Assembly: GCF_007845645.1 (NCBI RefSeq)
Contig: NZ_VCQV01000017.1
Span: forward strand, 1 to 64,000
Direction of reading: 5' to 3'
DNA length: 64,000 nucleotides
Origin: Leekyejoonella antrihumi
Lineage (GTDB): Bacteria; Actinomycetota; Actinomycetes; Actinomycetales; Dermatophilaceae
Part shown: in pieces, positions 1-7,165 of the stretch
How positions within the stretch are numbered: position 1 is the first letter of the stretch
Layout: each line of letters starts with the position of its first letter
Notes under the pieces: model-generated
Databases searched by the model: none
What the model was told of the DNA's origin: nothing
The model's input: the letters and a program-made list of their open reading frames with translations, nothing else
Position numbers and translations under genes: made by a program

Positions 1-123
1 CATGCCGATCGCCTTGTGGCATGCTCCGCATGCCGATCGCCTTGTGGCATGCTCCGCATGCCGATCGCCTTGTGGCATGCTCCGCATGCCGATCGCCTTG
101 TGGCATGCTCCGCATGCCGATCG
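1..123. repeat. 28-base tandem palindrome array
   Basis: Four perfect head-to-tail copies of a 28-base unit start at 1, 29, 57 and 85, and the first 11 bases of a fifth follow at 113. Each unit junction forms the hairpin GGCATGC-TCC-GCATGCC, so the array can fold into a string of stem-loops. There are no variable spacers, so this is not CRISPR. The array may continue to the left of the window. It lies about 215 bases upstream of the AAA ATPase gene. Confidence 0.95.
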
Positions 124-324
124 GCATACGAAGCAGCCCCGAACGCGTCGCCCTTTGCCGATGCCCACCTGGCGATTGAGGGTTAGGCGACCACCGTGTC
201 GGTCCACTCGGTCGACGTACAGGTCGCATCAGTTCGGCGCAGGCTGGACGTTGGGGTGCCCCAGCGACCGCGGCGATCGAGATTATGAATGATTGCTCAT
301 GATTAGGAAATTCTAATTCTGGGC

Positions 325-340
325 TACACTTGGCTATATG
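325..340 (+). promoter_or_regulatory. Leaderless promoter of the AAA ATPase
   Basis: A TACACT -10 element (325-330) lies seven bases before the ATG at 338, so transcription should begin at or next to the start codon. No ribosome binding site precedes the ATG, which fits a leaderless mRNA. No clear -35 is visible. A short TTAG/CTAA dyad (303-316) overlaps the expected -35 area and could be an operator. Confidence 0.5.
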
Positions 341-1516
341 CAGGCCGCGCTCAACCCGTTCAGTCCCGGCTCCGGCCTCCGCCCGCCGGCCCTGGTCGGA
401 CGGGAGCGTGAGCTGGAAGCCCTTGAGATCCTTGTGGAACGGACCCGGCGCGACCTGTCGTCGCGAGGCATTGTGCTCTCCGGGCTGCGCGGTGTCGGCA
501 AGACGGTGCTGCTCAACGAGATGCGCAACCTGGCCGAGGAACAGGGCTGGTTCGTCGTGTCGCTCGAGGCCCGGCCTGACGCGGCCGGTGCATCCAGCAT
601 CCGCAGGCTGCTCGGCCGCGCCGTCGCCACGCAGGCCCGCACGCTCGCGCGAGGCAAGGCAGTAGCCGCCACGGTCAAAGAAGCCCTGGCCACCATCACG
701 GCATTTAACGTCTCCCTCGGCGCGAGCGGTGTCGCGCTGGGTGTCGAACGCGCTGAGGGCCGTGCCGACTCCGGCGACCTGGAGATCGACCTGCCCGAAC
801 TCGTCCAGGACTTGTGCGCCGCGCTGGCCGAACGCGGCAGCGCGTTCGGCCTGTTCATCGACGAGTTTCAGGACCTGGACTCCGAGTTGATGCGAGCCCT
901 GCTGGTCACCCAGCACCAGGCCGGGCAGCGCGGCTGGCCGTTCTACATCGTCGCCGCCGGGCTGCCGAATCTCCCGCGTGTCCTGACCGACGCCCGCTCC
1001 TACGCCGAGCGACTGTTCGACTACCGCACAGTCGCGCGCCTTCCCAGCGAACAGGCACGTGCCGCGCTCGTGGACCCGGCAGGCCCACTGGGTCTTGATT
1101 TCGAGGACCGCGCCCTCGCACTGTTGCTGGAAGCCTCCGGCGGCTACCCGTACTTCCTGCAGGAGTACGGACGCGCGGTCTGGGACGCAGCACCCGGGCC
1201 CCGAGCCACCGTCGACGACGCCCGCATTGCGATCGAGACCGGCCTGGCACGGCTCGACGACGGATTCTTCCGGTCTCGCTGGGACCGTGCGACCCGGTCC
1301 GAACGTCGCTTCATGGTCGCCATGGCGACCGATGGCGACGGACCCTCTGCAGTCGGTGACGTCGCCCGGCGGCTCAACATCAAGGCGACCAGCCTCGGCC
1401 CATACCGTGCCGGCCTCATCTCCAAGGGCCTGGTCTACCCGCCCGAGCACGGCATGATCGCGTACACCGTCCCAGGCATGGACGGCTTCGTCGACAGGCA
1501 CCGCGAAGACCTCTGA
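338..1516 (+). CDS. Stand-alone AAA ATPase with C-terminal winged helix
   Basis: A 392-residue cytoplasmic P-loop ATPase of the AAA_16/ORC-like type. A VGRERELEAL lead-in at about 20-29 precedes Walker A GLRGVGKT at 49-56. Walker B LFIDEF lies near 172-177. The last 80 residues look like a winged-helix domain (VGDVARRLNIKATSLGPYRAGLISKGLV). There is no effector domain and no partner gene. Such proteins occur as orphan actinobacterial genes, sometimes next to mobile or defence elements. The specific role is unknown. It is flanked by an array of palindromic repeats upstream and an inverted degenerate copy downstream. Confidence 0.8.
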   Translation: MQAALNPFSPGSGLRPPALVGRERELEALEILVERTRRDLSSRGIVLSGLRGVGKTVLLNEMRNLAEEQGWFVVSLEARPDAAGASSIRRLLGRAVATQARTLARGKAVAATVKEALATITAFNVSLGASGVALGVERAEGRADSGDLEIDLPELVQDLCAALAERGSAFGLFIDEFQDLDSELMRALLVTQHQAGQRGWPFYIVAAGLPNLPRVLTDARSYAERLFDYRTVARLPSEQARAALVDPAGPLGLDFEDRALALLLEASGGYPYFLQEYGRAVWDAAPGPRATVDDARIAIETGLARLDDGFFRSRWDRATRSERRFMVAMATDGDGPSAVGDVARRLNIKATSLGPYRAGLISKGLVYPPEHGMIAYTVPGMDGFVDRHREDL

Positions 1517-1538
1517 GCAACCCGAACCCGTCGCCGTT

Positions 1539-1568
1539 TGGCGATCGTCATGCGGAGCATGCCGATCG
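1539..1568. repeat. Inverted degenerate copy of the 28-base unit
   Basis: GGCGATCG followed by CATGCGGAGCATGCCGATCG matches the reverse complement of the array at 1-123 with a few changes. It keeps the CATGC-GGA-GCATG hairpin. The AAA ATPase gene therefore lies between oppositely oriented copies of one repeat family. Confidence 0.65.
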
Positions 1569-1620
1569 TCTTTCGGTGCTGCTGGGTCGTCACGGTCCCC
1601 CGCTTGGCGGTCTCGGATAC

Positions 1621-2478
1621 TCACGACGCGGGAGACTGTGCGGTGGCGGCGCGCCATGATGCGGCCACGGTGGTCGCATCGTCGGCAGTCAGGTAGATGG
1701 TGCGGATCGGTTCGGTGACCGGCAGGCCACGGTAGGTCAGGCGGGCCTGAGGATCTAGGTCGATGGCGATGCTGGCTGGTCCGCTGGTGTAGTAGCCCGC
1801 ACCGCCGTCTGGGTTGGTCACCAGTTTGCCTTTGGTGTTTTCCGGTCGCCGCGCCGGGCGCACGCCGCGGATCGCCGAGCGTGGGATGATCACTTCGCTG
1901 AGGTAGCCGTACCGCAGCCGCAGCGTGGTGGCGTCCAACTGGTGAGGCAGGACGACCAGGGACGCGTAGAACCCGAGTATCCAGGCGAGGGTGTACACGT
2001 CGATGGCGAACAAGGCCCACACCCACCACGTGTTGCCGACGATGGCTAACAGCAGCAGGTGGGTGAGCAGGGACTCGAACCCGAGTAGCCCGGCCAGGGT
2101 GGCGAACAGCAGGGTCTTCTCGTGGTGGTAGGCGGCCCGGCCGGGTGCCCGCGCCGGGCGCTGGCCGGTCAACCATCGGGTCAGGCAGATCCACATGCGC
2201 GGTTCGTAGACCATCAGCCGGGCCAGCCGCGCGGGCATGATGCGGGCCGTGCCGCGCTCGAGGGCCATCCACCCCGACACACCACGGCGTCGGGCCTCTC
2301 GGTAGCAGCGCACTGCGGACGCCAGGCGCGTGACCAGCACCGTCCAGGTCACCACCTCGAGACAGATGCCGACGATCACCGCATCCCGTAGCGGCAGCAC
2401 GCCGCTCCAGACCAGGGCCGCATCGGCCGCCACGACTCCCAGCGGCAGCCACGGGCCGACACGCTGGAACCAGGCCAT
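1621..2478 (-). CDS. Conserved membrane protein divergent from tetR
   Basis: A 285-residue protein with about four hydrophobic segments: two near the N-terminus (LPLGVVAADAALVWSGVL and the next helix) and two in the middle (around LLLLAIVGNTWWVWALFAI and LAWILGFYASLVVL). A soluble C-terminal half follows, with VIIPRSAIRGV suggesting a PH-like strand pattern. I chose the ATG at 2478 because GAGAGGTG precedes it; longer in-frame starts run into the operator. The function is not recognised. The shared operator with the TetR gene suggests it is the regulated target, perhaps a stress or export-related membrane protein. Confidence 0.7.
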   Translation of the reverse strand: MAWFQRVGPWLPLGVVAADAALVWSGVLPLRDAVIVGICLEVVTWTVLVTRLASAVRCYREARRRGVSGWMALERGTARIMPARLARLMVYEPRMWICLTRWLTGQRPARAPGRAAYHHEKTLLFATLAGLLGFESLLTHLLLLAIVGNTWWVWALFAIDVYTLAWILGFYASLVVLPHQLDATTLRLRYGYLSEVIIPRSAIRGVRPARRPENTKGKLVTNPDGGAGYYTSGPASIAIDLDPQARLTYRGLPVTEPIRTIYLTADDATTVAASWRAATAQSPAS

Positions 2479-2495
2479 GGCGGTCACCTCTCGAC

Positions 2496-2527
2496 CCGTT
2501 TTACAATGCAGTCGCACTGTAAAACGG
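2496..2527. promoter_or_regulatory. TetR operator, perfect 10-bp inverted repeat
   Basis: CCGTTTTACA at 2496-2505 and TGTAAAACGG at 2518-2527 are exact reverse complements. The inner TGC/GCA (2507-2509 and 2514-2516) continues the symmetry. The site sits between the divergent starts at 2478 and 2573, so one repressor dimer pair could control both genes. Confidence 0.8.
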
Positions 2528-2572
2528 AGAGGCAGTCCGTTGCAAGTCGTTTGCATTGGAAAGTGGGTGCGG

Positions 2573-3178
2573 ATGCCGAAACAGGTCGATCATCAAGAAC
2601 GGCGGGAACGCATCGCCGACGCCGTGTGCCGCCTGGCAGCCCGAGATGGACTGGAGGGAGTCTCGCTGCGGCATGTCGCAGCCGAGGCAGGAGTGTCGAT
2701 GGGACAGGTCCAGCACTACTTCACCGACAAGGACCAAATGCTCCTGTTCGCGTTCGAGCAGCTCAGCGAACGCTTCACTCAGCGGATCACCGACGCGGCC
2801 CCGCCCGGGGGCCCGCCGACCTCATACCGTGACCGGTTGCGGGACGTACTGGTGGCCATGGTCTCGATCGACCCGCTGGGCCGGACGGAGGCACCCTTAT
2901 GGGTAGCCTTCTTGGCCCGCGCCGCCGCTAACCCCGACCTCGCACAATTCGTACGCCACGACGACCTCGTCGCTTTCGGGGCCGACCACCTGCGAGCCGC
3001 ACAAGACGCCGGCGAGACGAGCCTCTCGTTCGACGCTGAGATGGAAGCCATGGCGCTGTTCGCCACGGCCGACGGGCTGATGCTCCGTTGTCTCCTCGAC
3101 CCCACATGCGCCGAAACCGCCATCATGGCCATTGACCAGCAACTCGACCATATCTTCGAGACGACGCCATCCCGATGA
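2573..3178 (+). CDS. TetR family transcriptional regulator
   Basis: A 201-residue regulator. The N-terminal helix-turn-helix spans roughly residues 10-55 (RRERIADAVCRLAARDG, then VSLRHVAAEAGVSMGQVQHYF). The C-terminal part has the helical ligand/dimer character of BetI-like TetR_C_6 proteins, with the usual pattern of two long helices after residue 80. The ATG at 2573 gives the standard length; a GTG at 2567 is also possible. Its likely site is the palindrome at 2496-2527, giving autoregulation and control of the adjacent membrane protein. The ligand is unknown. Confidence 0.9.
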   Translation: MPKQVDHQERRERIADAVCRLAARDGLEGVSLRHVAAEAGVSMGQVQHYFTDKDQMLLFAFEQLSERFTQRITDAAPPGGPPTSYRDRLRDVLVAMVSIDPLGRTEAPLWVAFLARAAANPDLAQFVRHDDLVAFGADHLRAAQDAGETSLSFDAEMEAMALFATADGLMLRCLLDPTCAETAIMAIDQQLDHIFETTPSR

Positions 3179-3214
3179 AGGATCGGCGATCGGGACGCCA
3201 GCGCGTGCTCGGAG

Positions 3215-3547
3215 TTAGAACCCGGTCAGAAGGAGGTCTCGTTGCGCGAGGCGTAGTTGTCGGCTCGGGACGACAGTTGGCAGATACAGGTATCCCCCCT
3301 CTGGCGACTCGACTAATTCGCTCACGTCGACTCCGTTGACTTCCCAGACATCGACTGCACCTCCCGTGTTGTTCATTCGCACGAACCATTCGACGTCGGA
3401 CTCGTGATCGACGAGGAAGCAGCCAGGTTGCTCGGGTTGCCTACTTCCGGCGATCCCGGGCGCGGCGCCCATTCGGCGCCAGTCGAGACCGTACTTGCTG
3501 ATCGACTCGCGGTTGTGGACTGAAGAGACGTGAAAGTGAGTGGTCAC
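3215..3547 (-). CDS. Small conserved protein, ADP-ribosyltransferase-like pattern
   Basis: A 110-residue protein beginning VTTHFHVSSVHNRESI. The order H-x-S-x5-I-x3-GL, then GIAGS, a FLV strand and WFVRMNNTGG recalls small actinobacterial proteins whose N-terminus resembles the Tpt1/DarT-like ADP-ribosyltransferase fold. That link is inference from the pattern, not a family match I can prove. The GTG at 3547 places the His motif at the normal N-terminal position. TACTCT lies six bases upstream, consistent with a leaderless message. No partner antitoxin gene is visible next to it. Confidence 0.65.
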   Translation of the reverse strand: MTTHFHVSSVHNRESISKYGLDWRRMGAAPGIAGSRQPEQPGCFLVDHESDVEWFVRMNNTGGAVDVWEVNGVDVSELVESPEGGYLYLPTVVPSRQLRLAQRDLLLTGF

Positions 3548-3620
3548 CGTCCAAGAGTATGGAGCGACCACCCGCCGTGACTGTGAGCTGACCCGGTAGC
3601 CGATCCGCTGTCGGCCGGTG

Positions 3621-3705
3621 CGCCATCCGCCCACCGAGAGTCAACCCATGGCGCGGCGAGCCCGGTCTCCGACGCCATCCGCCCACCGAGAGTCAACCTA
3701 TGGCG
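3621..3705. repeat. REP-like hairpin doublet, locus 1
   Basis: Two 33-base units (3621-3653 and 3673-3705) spaced exactly 52 bases apart. Each is closed by a CGCCAT/ATGGCG stem around a conserved CCACCGAG...TCAACC loop. The same doublet, with the same 52-base spacing, is found at 23758-23842, and a single inverted copy lies at 42494-42524. The element lies in the 228-base gap between the genes ending at 3547 and 3776, where I see nothing else. Confidence 0.85.
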
Positions 3706-3775
3706 GTCGCCAGGGCGTCCGACAGACCCAAAGTGTCCGAGATCCCGCGAGGAACAGCCGGCGTGCACCAACTGC

Positions 3776-4315
3776 TCAGACGCGGGTCAGCGGGTGGTGC
3801 TCTCCGGGTGGCAGTGCGACCTCGATCGGCTGGTCGGAGCTCACGGTGCCGTCCCGGCAGACGATGCCCATGACACCGGTCAGGCGCACCACCCGCCCTG
3901 ACGGATCGGTGTAGACGACTCGTCTCAACAGGCCGTCCTGGAACTCGTCGATCTGCCGGCAGGGGTTCCGCAGCCCGGTGACGGTCACGACCGCGTCACC
4001 CATCGTCAGGCGGGCGCCCACCGGCAGTCCGAGCAGGTCGATGCCCCGAGTGGTGATGTTCTCGCCCAGATCGCCCGCGGCGACCTGGTGGCCGGCCTTC
4101 GCCAGGTCGTCGAAGAGCTCGGCGTGGATGAGATGCACCTGACGCAGATTGGGCTCGGACGGATCCTTCGCGACGCGCGACCGGTGCTGCACCGTCACCC
4201 CGTAGTGCGCGTCACCGACCACCCCGAGGCCCTCACGCAGGGTCACCGACGGCACGCTCTGCTTGCTGAAGGTGTGCACCGGGTTGACGTGCACTGCGAC
4301 GACGCGGGGACTCAC
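3776..4315 (-). CDS. MOSC domain protein
   Basis: A 179-residue MOSC (molybdenum cofactor sulfurase C-terminal) domain protein. The conserved cysteine is in RNPCRQID, with GDLGENITTRGIDL and HYGVTVQHRSRV further upstream, as in stand-alone MOSC proteins thought to handle sulfur or pyranopterin-linked thiols. The GTG at 4315 overlaps the stop of the preceding puuD-like gene by four bases (GTGA), so it is translationally coupled as the last gene of the operon. A molybdenum or sulfur step is not expected in gamma-glutamyl-amine catabolism, so its role here is unclear. Confidence 0.85.
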   Translation of the reverse strand: MSPRVVAVHVNPVHTFSKQSVPSVTLREGLGVVGDAHYGVTVQHRSRVAKDPSEPNLRQVHLIHAELFDDLAKAGHQVAAGDLGENITTRGIDLLGLPVGARLTMGDAVVTVTGLRNPCRQIDEFQDGLLRRVVYTDPSGRVVRLTGVMGIVCRDGTVSSDQPIEVALPPGEHHPLTRV

Positions 4316-5034
4316 CGCACCATCATCGCAGCCGCCACCAGGCCGGCGAAGAGTCCCAGGTCCTCGCACACCTCGGGATGCCACTGCACGCCCAGCCAGA
4401 ACGGCCGGTCGGCGCGGTGCACCGCCTCCAGGGTCCCGTCCGCTGCGCGTGCCGCCGGTTCGAGGCCGGGATGTTCCGCCACCGACTGGTGATGGTGACA
4501 CCGGACCCGGATCTGGGCGCCCACCAGGGCACCCAGCGGCGATCCGGGCAGGACGTCCACTGCGGTGGTGCCATAGACATCGCCGCCCGGACTGTGCCCG
4601 TCATGGTGAACGGCATCCGGCAGGTGCTGCTGCAGGGTGCCGCCGCCGTGGACGACCATGACCTGCATGCCTCGGCAGATGCCGAGCATCGCGACATCAC
4701 ACTCGTCCGCGGCGGCCAGCAGCGCCAGCTCCCAGGCGTCGCGGTCGTCGCGCCAGGAGGTCGTATGGTCGCCGGGCGCCTGGCCGTAACGCGCCGGATC
4801 CACGTCCGCCCCACCGGAGATGATCAGCCCGTCCAGGCGCGGCAGCACGCGCCTGGCCGCGTCATCGGGGTCCGCCACCGGCGGCAACAGCACAGGCACG
4901 CCGCCTGCGCGACGCACGGCATCGGCATACGTCGTCGGCAGCAGGTCGGCGGGCACCTCCCACACCCCCCAGCGGGCGGACTCCCGATAGGTGGAGATGC
5001 CGACGACCGGCGCCGGCTCAGAGTGGGGTGACAT
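4312..5034 (-). CDS. Gamma-glutamyl-GABA hydrolase-like amidohydrolase
   Basis: A 240-residue class-I glutamine amidotransferase-like hydrolase of the PuuD type. The nucleophile is Cys120 in MLGICRGMQ, and His219 and Glu221 sit in GVQWHPE. PuuD releases glutamate from a gamma-glutamylated product; the same step would close this pathway. It overlaps the SDR gene upstream by 17 bases and the MOSC gene downstream by four. The length is slightly below the 250-260 usual for PuuD, with no missing core motif. Confidence 0.87.
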   Translation of the reverse strand: MSPHSEPAPVVGISTYRESARWGVWEVPADLLPTTYADAVRRAGGVPVLLPPVADPDDAARRVLPRLDGLIISGGADVDPARYGQAPGDHTTSWRDDRDAWELALLAAADECDVAMLGICRGMQVMVVHGGGTLQQHLPDAVHHDGHSPGGDVYGTTAVDVLPGSPLGALVGAQIRVRCHHHQSVAEHPGLEPAARAADGTLEAVHRADRPFWLGVQWHPEVCEDLGLFAGLVAAAMMVR

Positions 5035-5791
5035 AGGCGCCGGAGATGCCGCCGTCCACCATGAAGGTGGACGCGGTCATGAAACTGGACTCGTCGGATG
5101 CGAGGAAGAGCACCGCGTTGGCCATCTCCTCGGGCTCCCCGAACCGGCCCATCGGCACGTGCACGAGACGACGCTGCGCCTTCTCGGCGTCGTTCGCGTA
5201 GAGCTCCTGCAGGAGTGGCGTGTTCACCGGCCCCGGGCAGAGAGCGTTGACCCGCACACCCTCTCGGGCGAACTGCACGCCGAGCTCACGGCTCATCGAC
5301 AACACGCCGCCCTTGGACGCCGAGTAGGAGATCTGCGACGTGGCCGCGCCCATCACGGCGACAAAGGACGCCGTGTTGATGATCGACCCGCGGTGCTGCT
5401 CCAGCATGTAGGGCAGCACCGCCTTGCAGCACAGGTAGACGCTTGTCAGGTTGACCTCCTGAACCCTGCGCCACGCATCCAGCTCGGTGGTGAGGATCGA
5501 GTCGTCGTCCGGCGGGGAGATTCCGGCGTTGTTGAAGGCGATGTCCACCGAGCCGTAGGTGTCCTTGGCAGCCTTGAAGAGCGCGTCCACCTGCTCCTTG
5601 TTCGTGACGTCGGTGTGGACGAACAGCCCATCGACGCCGTCCGCCGCGGCCCTGCCGGCCCGGTCGTCGACGTCGCCGATCACGACGTGGGCACCCTCCT
5701 GCGCCAGTCGGCGCGCCGTGGCCAGCCCGATGCCGGAGCCACCCCCGGTCACCACAGCGGTCCTGTCCTGCACTCTTCCAGTCACTTTCAC
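5018..5791 (-). CDS. Short-chain dehydrogenase/reductase
   Basis: A 257-residue classical SDR. The NAD(P)-binding TGGGSGIG is at 15-22 and NNAG at 87-90. The catalytic triad is Ser142, Tyr156 and Lys160 (YSASK), and the C-terminal GRFGEPEEMANAV and VDGG are intact. It is 3-oxoacyl-ACP-reductase-like in sequence, but its position between the aldehyde dehydrogenase and PuuD-like genes points to oxidising an alcohol group on a gamma-glutamylated intermediate. It overlaps the aldehyde dehydrogenase stop by four bases (ATGA). No PuuB-type FAD oxidase is present, and this SDR may take that place. Confidence 0.88.
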   Translation of the reverse strand: MKVTGRVQDRTAVVTGGGSGIGLATARRLAQEGAHVVIGDVDDRAGRAAADGVDGLFVHTDVTNKEQVDALFKAAKDTYGSVDIAFNNAGISPPDDDSILTTELDAWRRVQEVNLTSVYLCCKAVLPYMLEQHRGSIINTASFVAVMGAATSQISYSASKGGVLSMSRELGVQFAREGVRVNALCPGPVNTPLLQELYANDAEKAQRRLVHVPMGRFGEPEEMANAVLFLASDESSFMTASTFMVDGGISGAYVTPL

Positions 5792-7158
5792 TCCTTTGTG
5801 GTTGCGATGAAGACGTTCTTCTCTTCGGTCAGCGCATCCGGTGCATCCGGGCCCAGCTCACGGCCGAGTCCGGACTGCTTGTAGCCCCCGAAGGGGGTCC
5901 AGTAGCGCACTGCCGCATGCGAGTTCACACTCAGGTTCCCCGACTCGACGCCACGGGCCACGCGAAGGGCTCGACCGACGTCGCCGGTGAAGATCGACCC
6001 GGACAGTCCGTATGCGGAGTCGTTGGCCATTGCGACGGCCTCGTCCTCGTCATCGAACGGCAGCACCGACACGACCGGCCCGAAGACCTCCTCCTGCCAC
6101 ACCCGATCGGCGGTGGACACCGGCAGCACTACCGTGGGTGGCACCCAGAAGCCATCCCCCTGCGGTGCACTGCCGGTGAAGGCCACGTCGACCCCGTCCA
6201 GATACCCTTGCACCCGATCCCGCTGCACCGCCGAGATCAGGGGTCCCATCTCGCTGTCGGTGTCGGACGCCGGATCGGCAACGCGCACACCGGCCACGGC
6301 CCTTTCGAACAAGGTCAAGAACTCGTCATACGCGCTGTGCTCGACCAGGATGCGCGATCGGGCGCAGCAGTCCTGGCCGGCGTTGTCGAAGACCGCGTAG
6401 GGCGCAGTGGCGGCAGCCTTGTGCAGGTCGGCGTCGGCGAAGATGATGTTGGCGCTCTTGCCACCCAGCTCGAGCGTGCAGCGCTTCAGCTGGTGCGCAC
6501 AGCCTGCCATGACCTGTTTGCCGACTCGGGTGGAGCCGGTGAAGCTGACCTTGCGCACCAGCGGGTGAGTGACGAAACGCTGTCCGACGACGTCTCCCCG
6601 ACCCGGTATGACGGTCAGCACCCCGTCGGGCAGGCCGGCTTCGAGGGCCAGCTCGCCGATCCGCAGAGCTGTCAGCGGAGTCAGCTCGGCGGGTTTGACC
6701 ACCACCGTATTGCCCGCGGCCAGAGCCGGGGCGACCCCCCAGCCGAAGATCGGCATCGGGAAGTTCCAGGGCACGATGACACCCACGACTCCGAGCGGCT
6801 CCCGGAAGGTGATGTCGATCCCACCAGGCACCGGAATCTGCCTGCCGAACAAGCGTTCCGGTGTGGCGGAGTAGTAGTTCAGGACGTCCCGGACATTGCC
6901 GGCCTCCCAGCGTGCGTTGCTCCAGGTGTGACCGGCGCCGCGGACCTCGAGCTCGGCGAGCTCGTCGATGTGCCCGTCGATGACGGACGCGAATCCTCGA
7001 AGGAGCGTGGCTCGTTCGCCAGGAGCCACCTCACGCCAGCGGGCGAATGCGTCATGGGCACGTTCGATGGCGACGTCGGCCTCAGTCACGCCCGCGAGCG
7101 TGACCTGGGCGCACTCCTGCTCGGTCGCCGGATTGATGACGGGATACATCTCAGTCAC
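5788..7158 (-). CDS. NAD(P)-dependent aldehyde dehydrogenase
   Basis: A 456-residue ALDH with PWNFP near 130, FTGSTRVG near 207, the general base Glu230 in LELGGKS and the nucleophile Cys264 in GQDCC. It fits the PuuC/gamma-glutamyl-aminoaldehyde role by context. The start is GTG 7158, or ATG 7149 three codons in. GAAAGGA upstream is the best ribosome binding site. It starts seven bases after the ligase gene stop and overlaps the SDR start by four. The true substrate is not visible from sequence. Confidence 0.9.
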   Translation of the reverse strand: MTEMYPVINPATEQECAQVTLAGVTEADVAIERAHDAFARWREVAPGERATLLRGFASVIDGHIDELAELEVRGAGHTWSNARWEAGNVRDVLNYYSATPERLFGRQIPVPGGIDITFREPLGVVGVIVPWNFPMPIFGWGVAPALAAGNTVVVKPAELTPLTALRIGELALEAGLPDGVLTVIPGRGDVVGQRFVTHPLVRKVSFTGSTRVGKQVMAGCAHQLKRCTLELGGKSANIIFADADLHKAAATAPYAVFDNAGQDCCARSRILVEHSAYDEFLTLFERAVAGVRVADPASDTDSEMGPLISAVQRDRVQGYLDGVDVAFTGSAPQGDGFWVPPTVVLPVSTADRVWQEEVFGPVVSVLPFDDEDEAVAMANDSAYGLSGSIFTGDVGRALRVARGVESGNLSVNSHAAVRYWTPFGGYKQSGLGRELGPDAPDALTEEKNVFIATTKE

Positions 7159-7165
7159 GACCTGT

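Noticed and set aside
1-123. CRISPR array
   Set aside because: The 28-base units are back to back with no unique spacers and no cas genes are present.
2-292. 96-residue open frame across the tandem array
   Set aside because: It is a by-product of the 28-base repeat, which is not a multiple of three, and shows no protein features.
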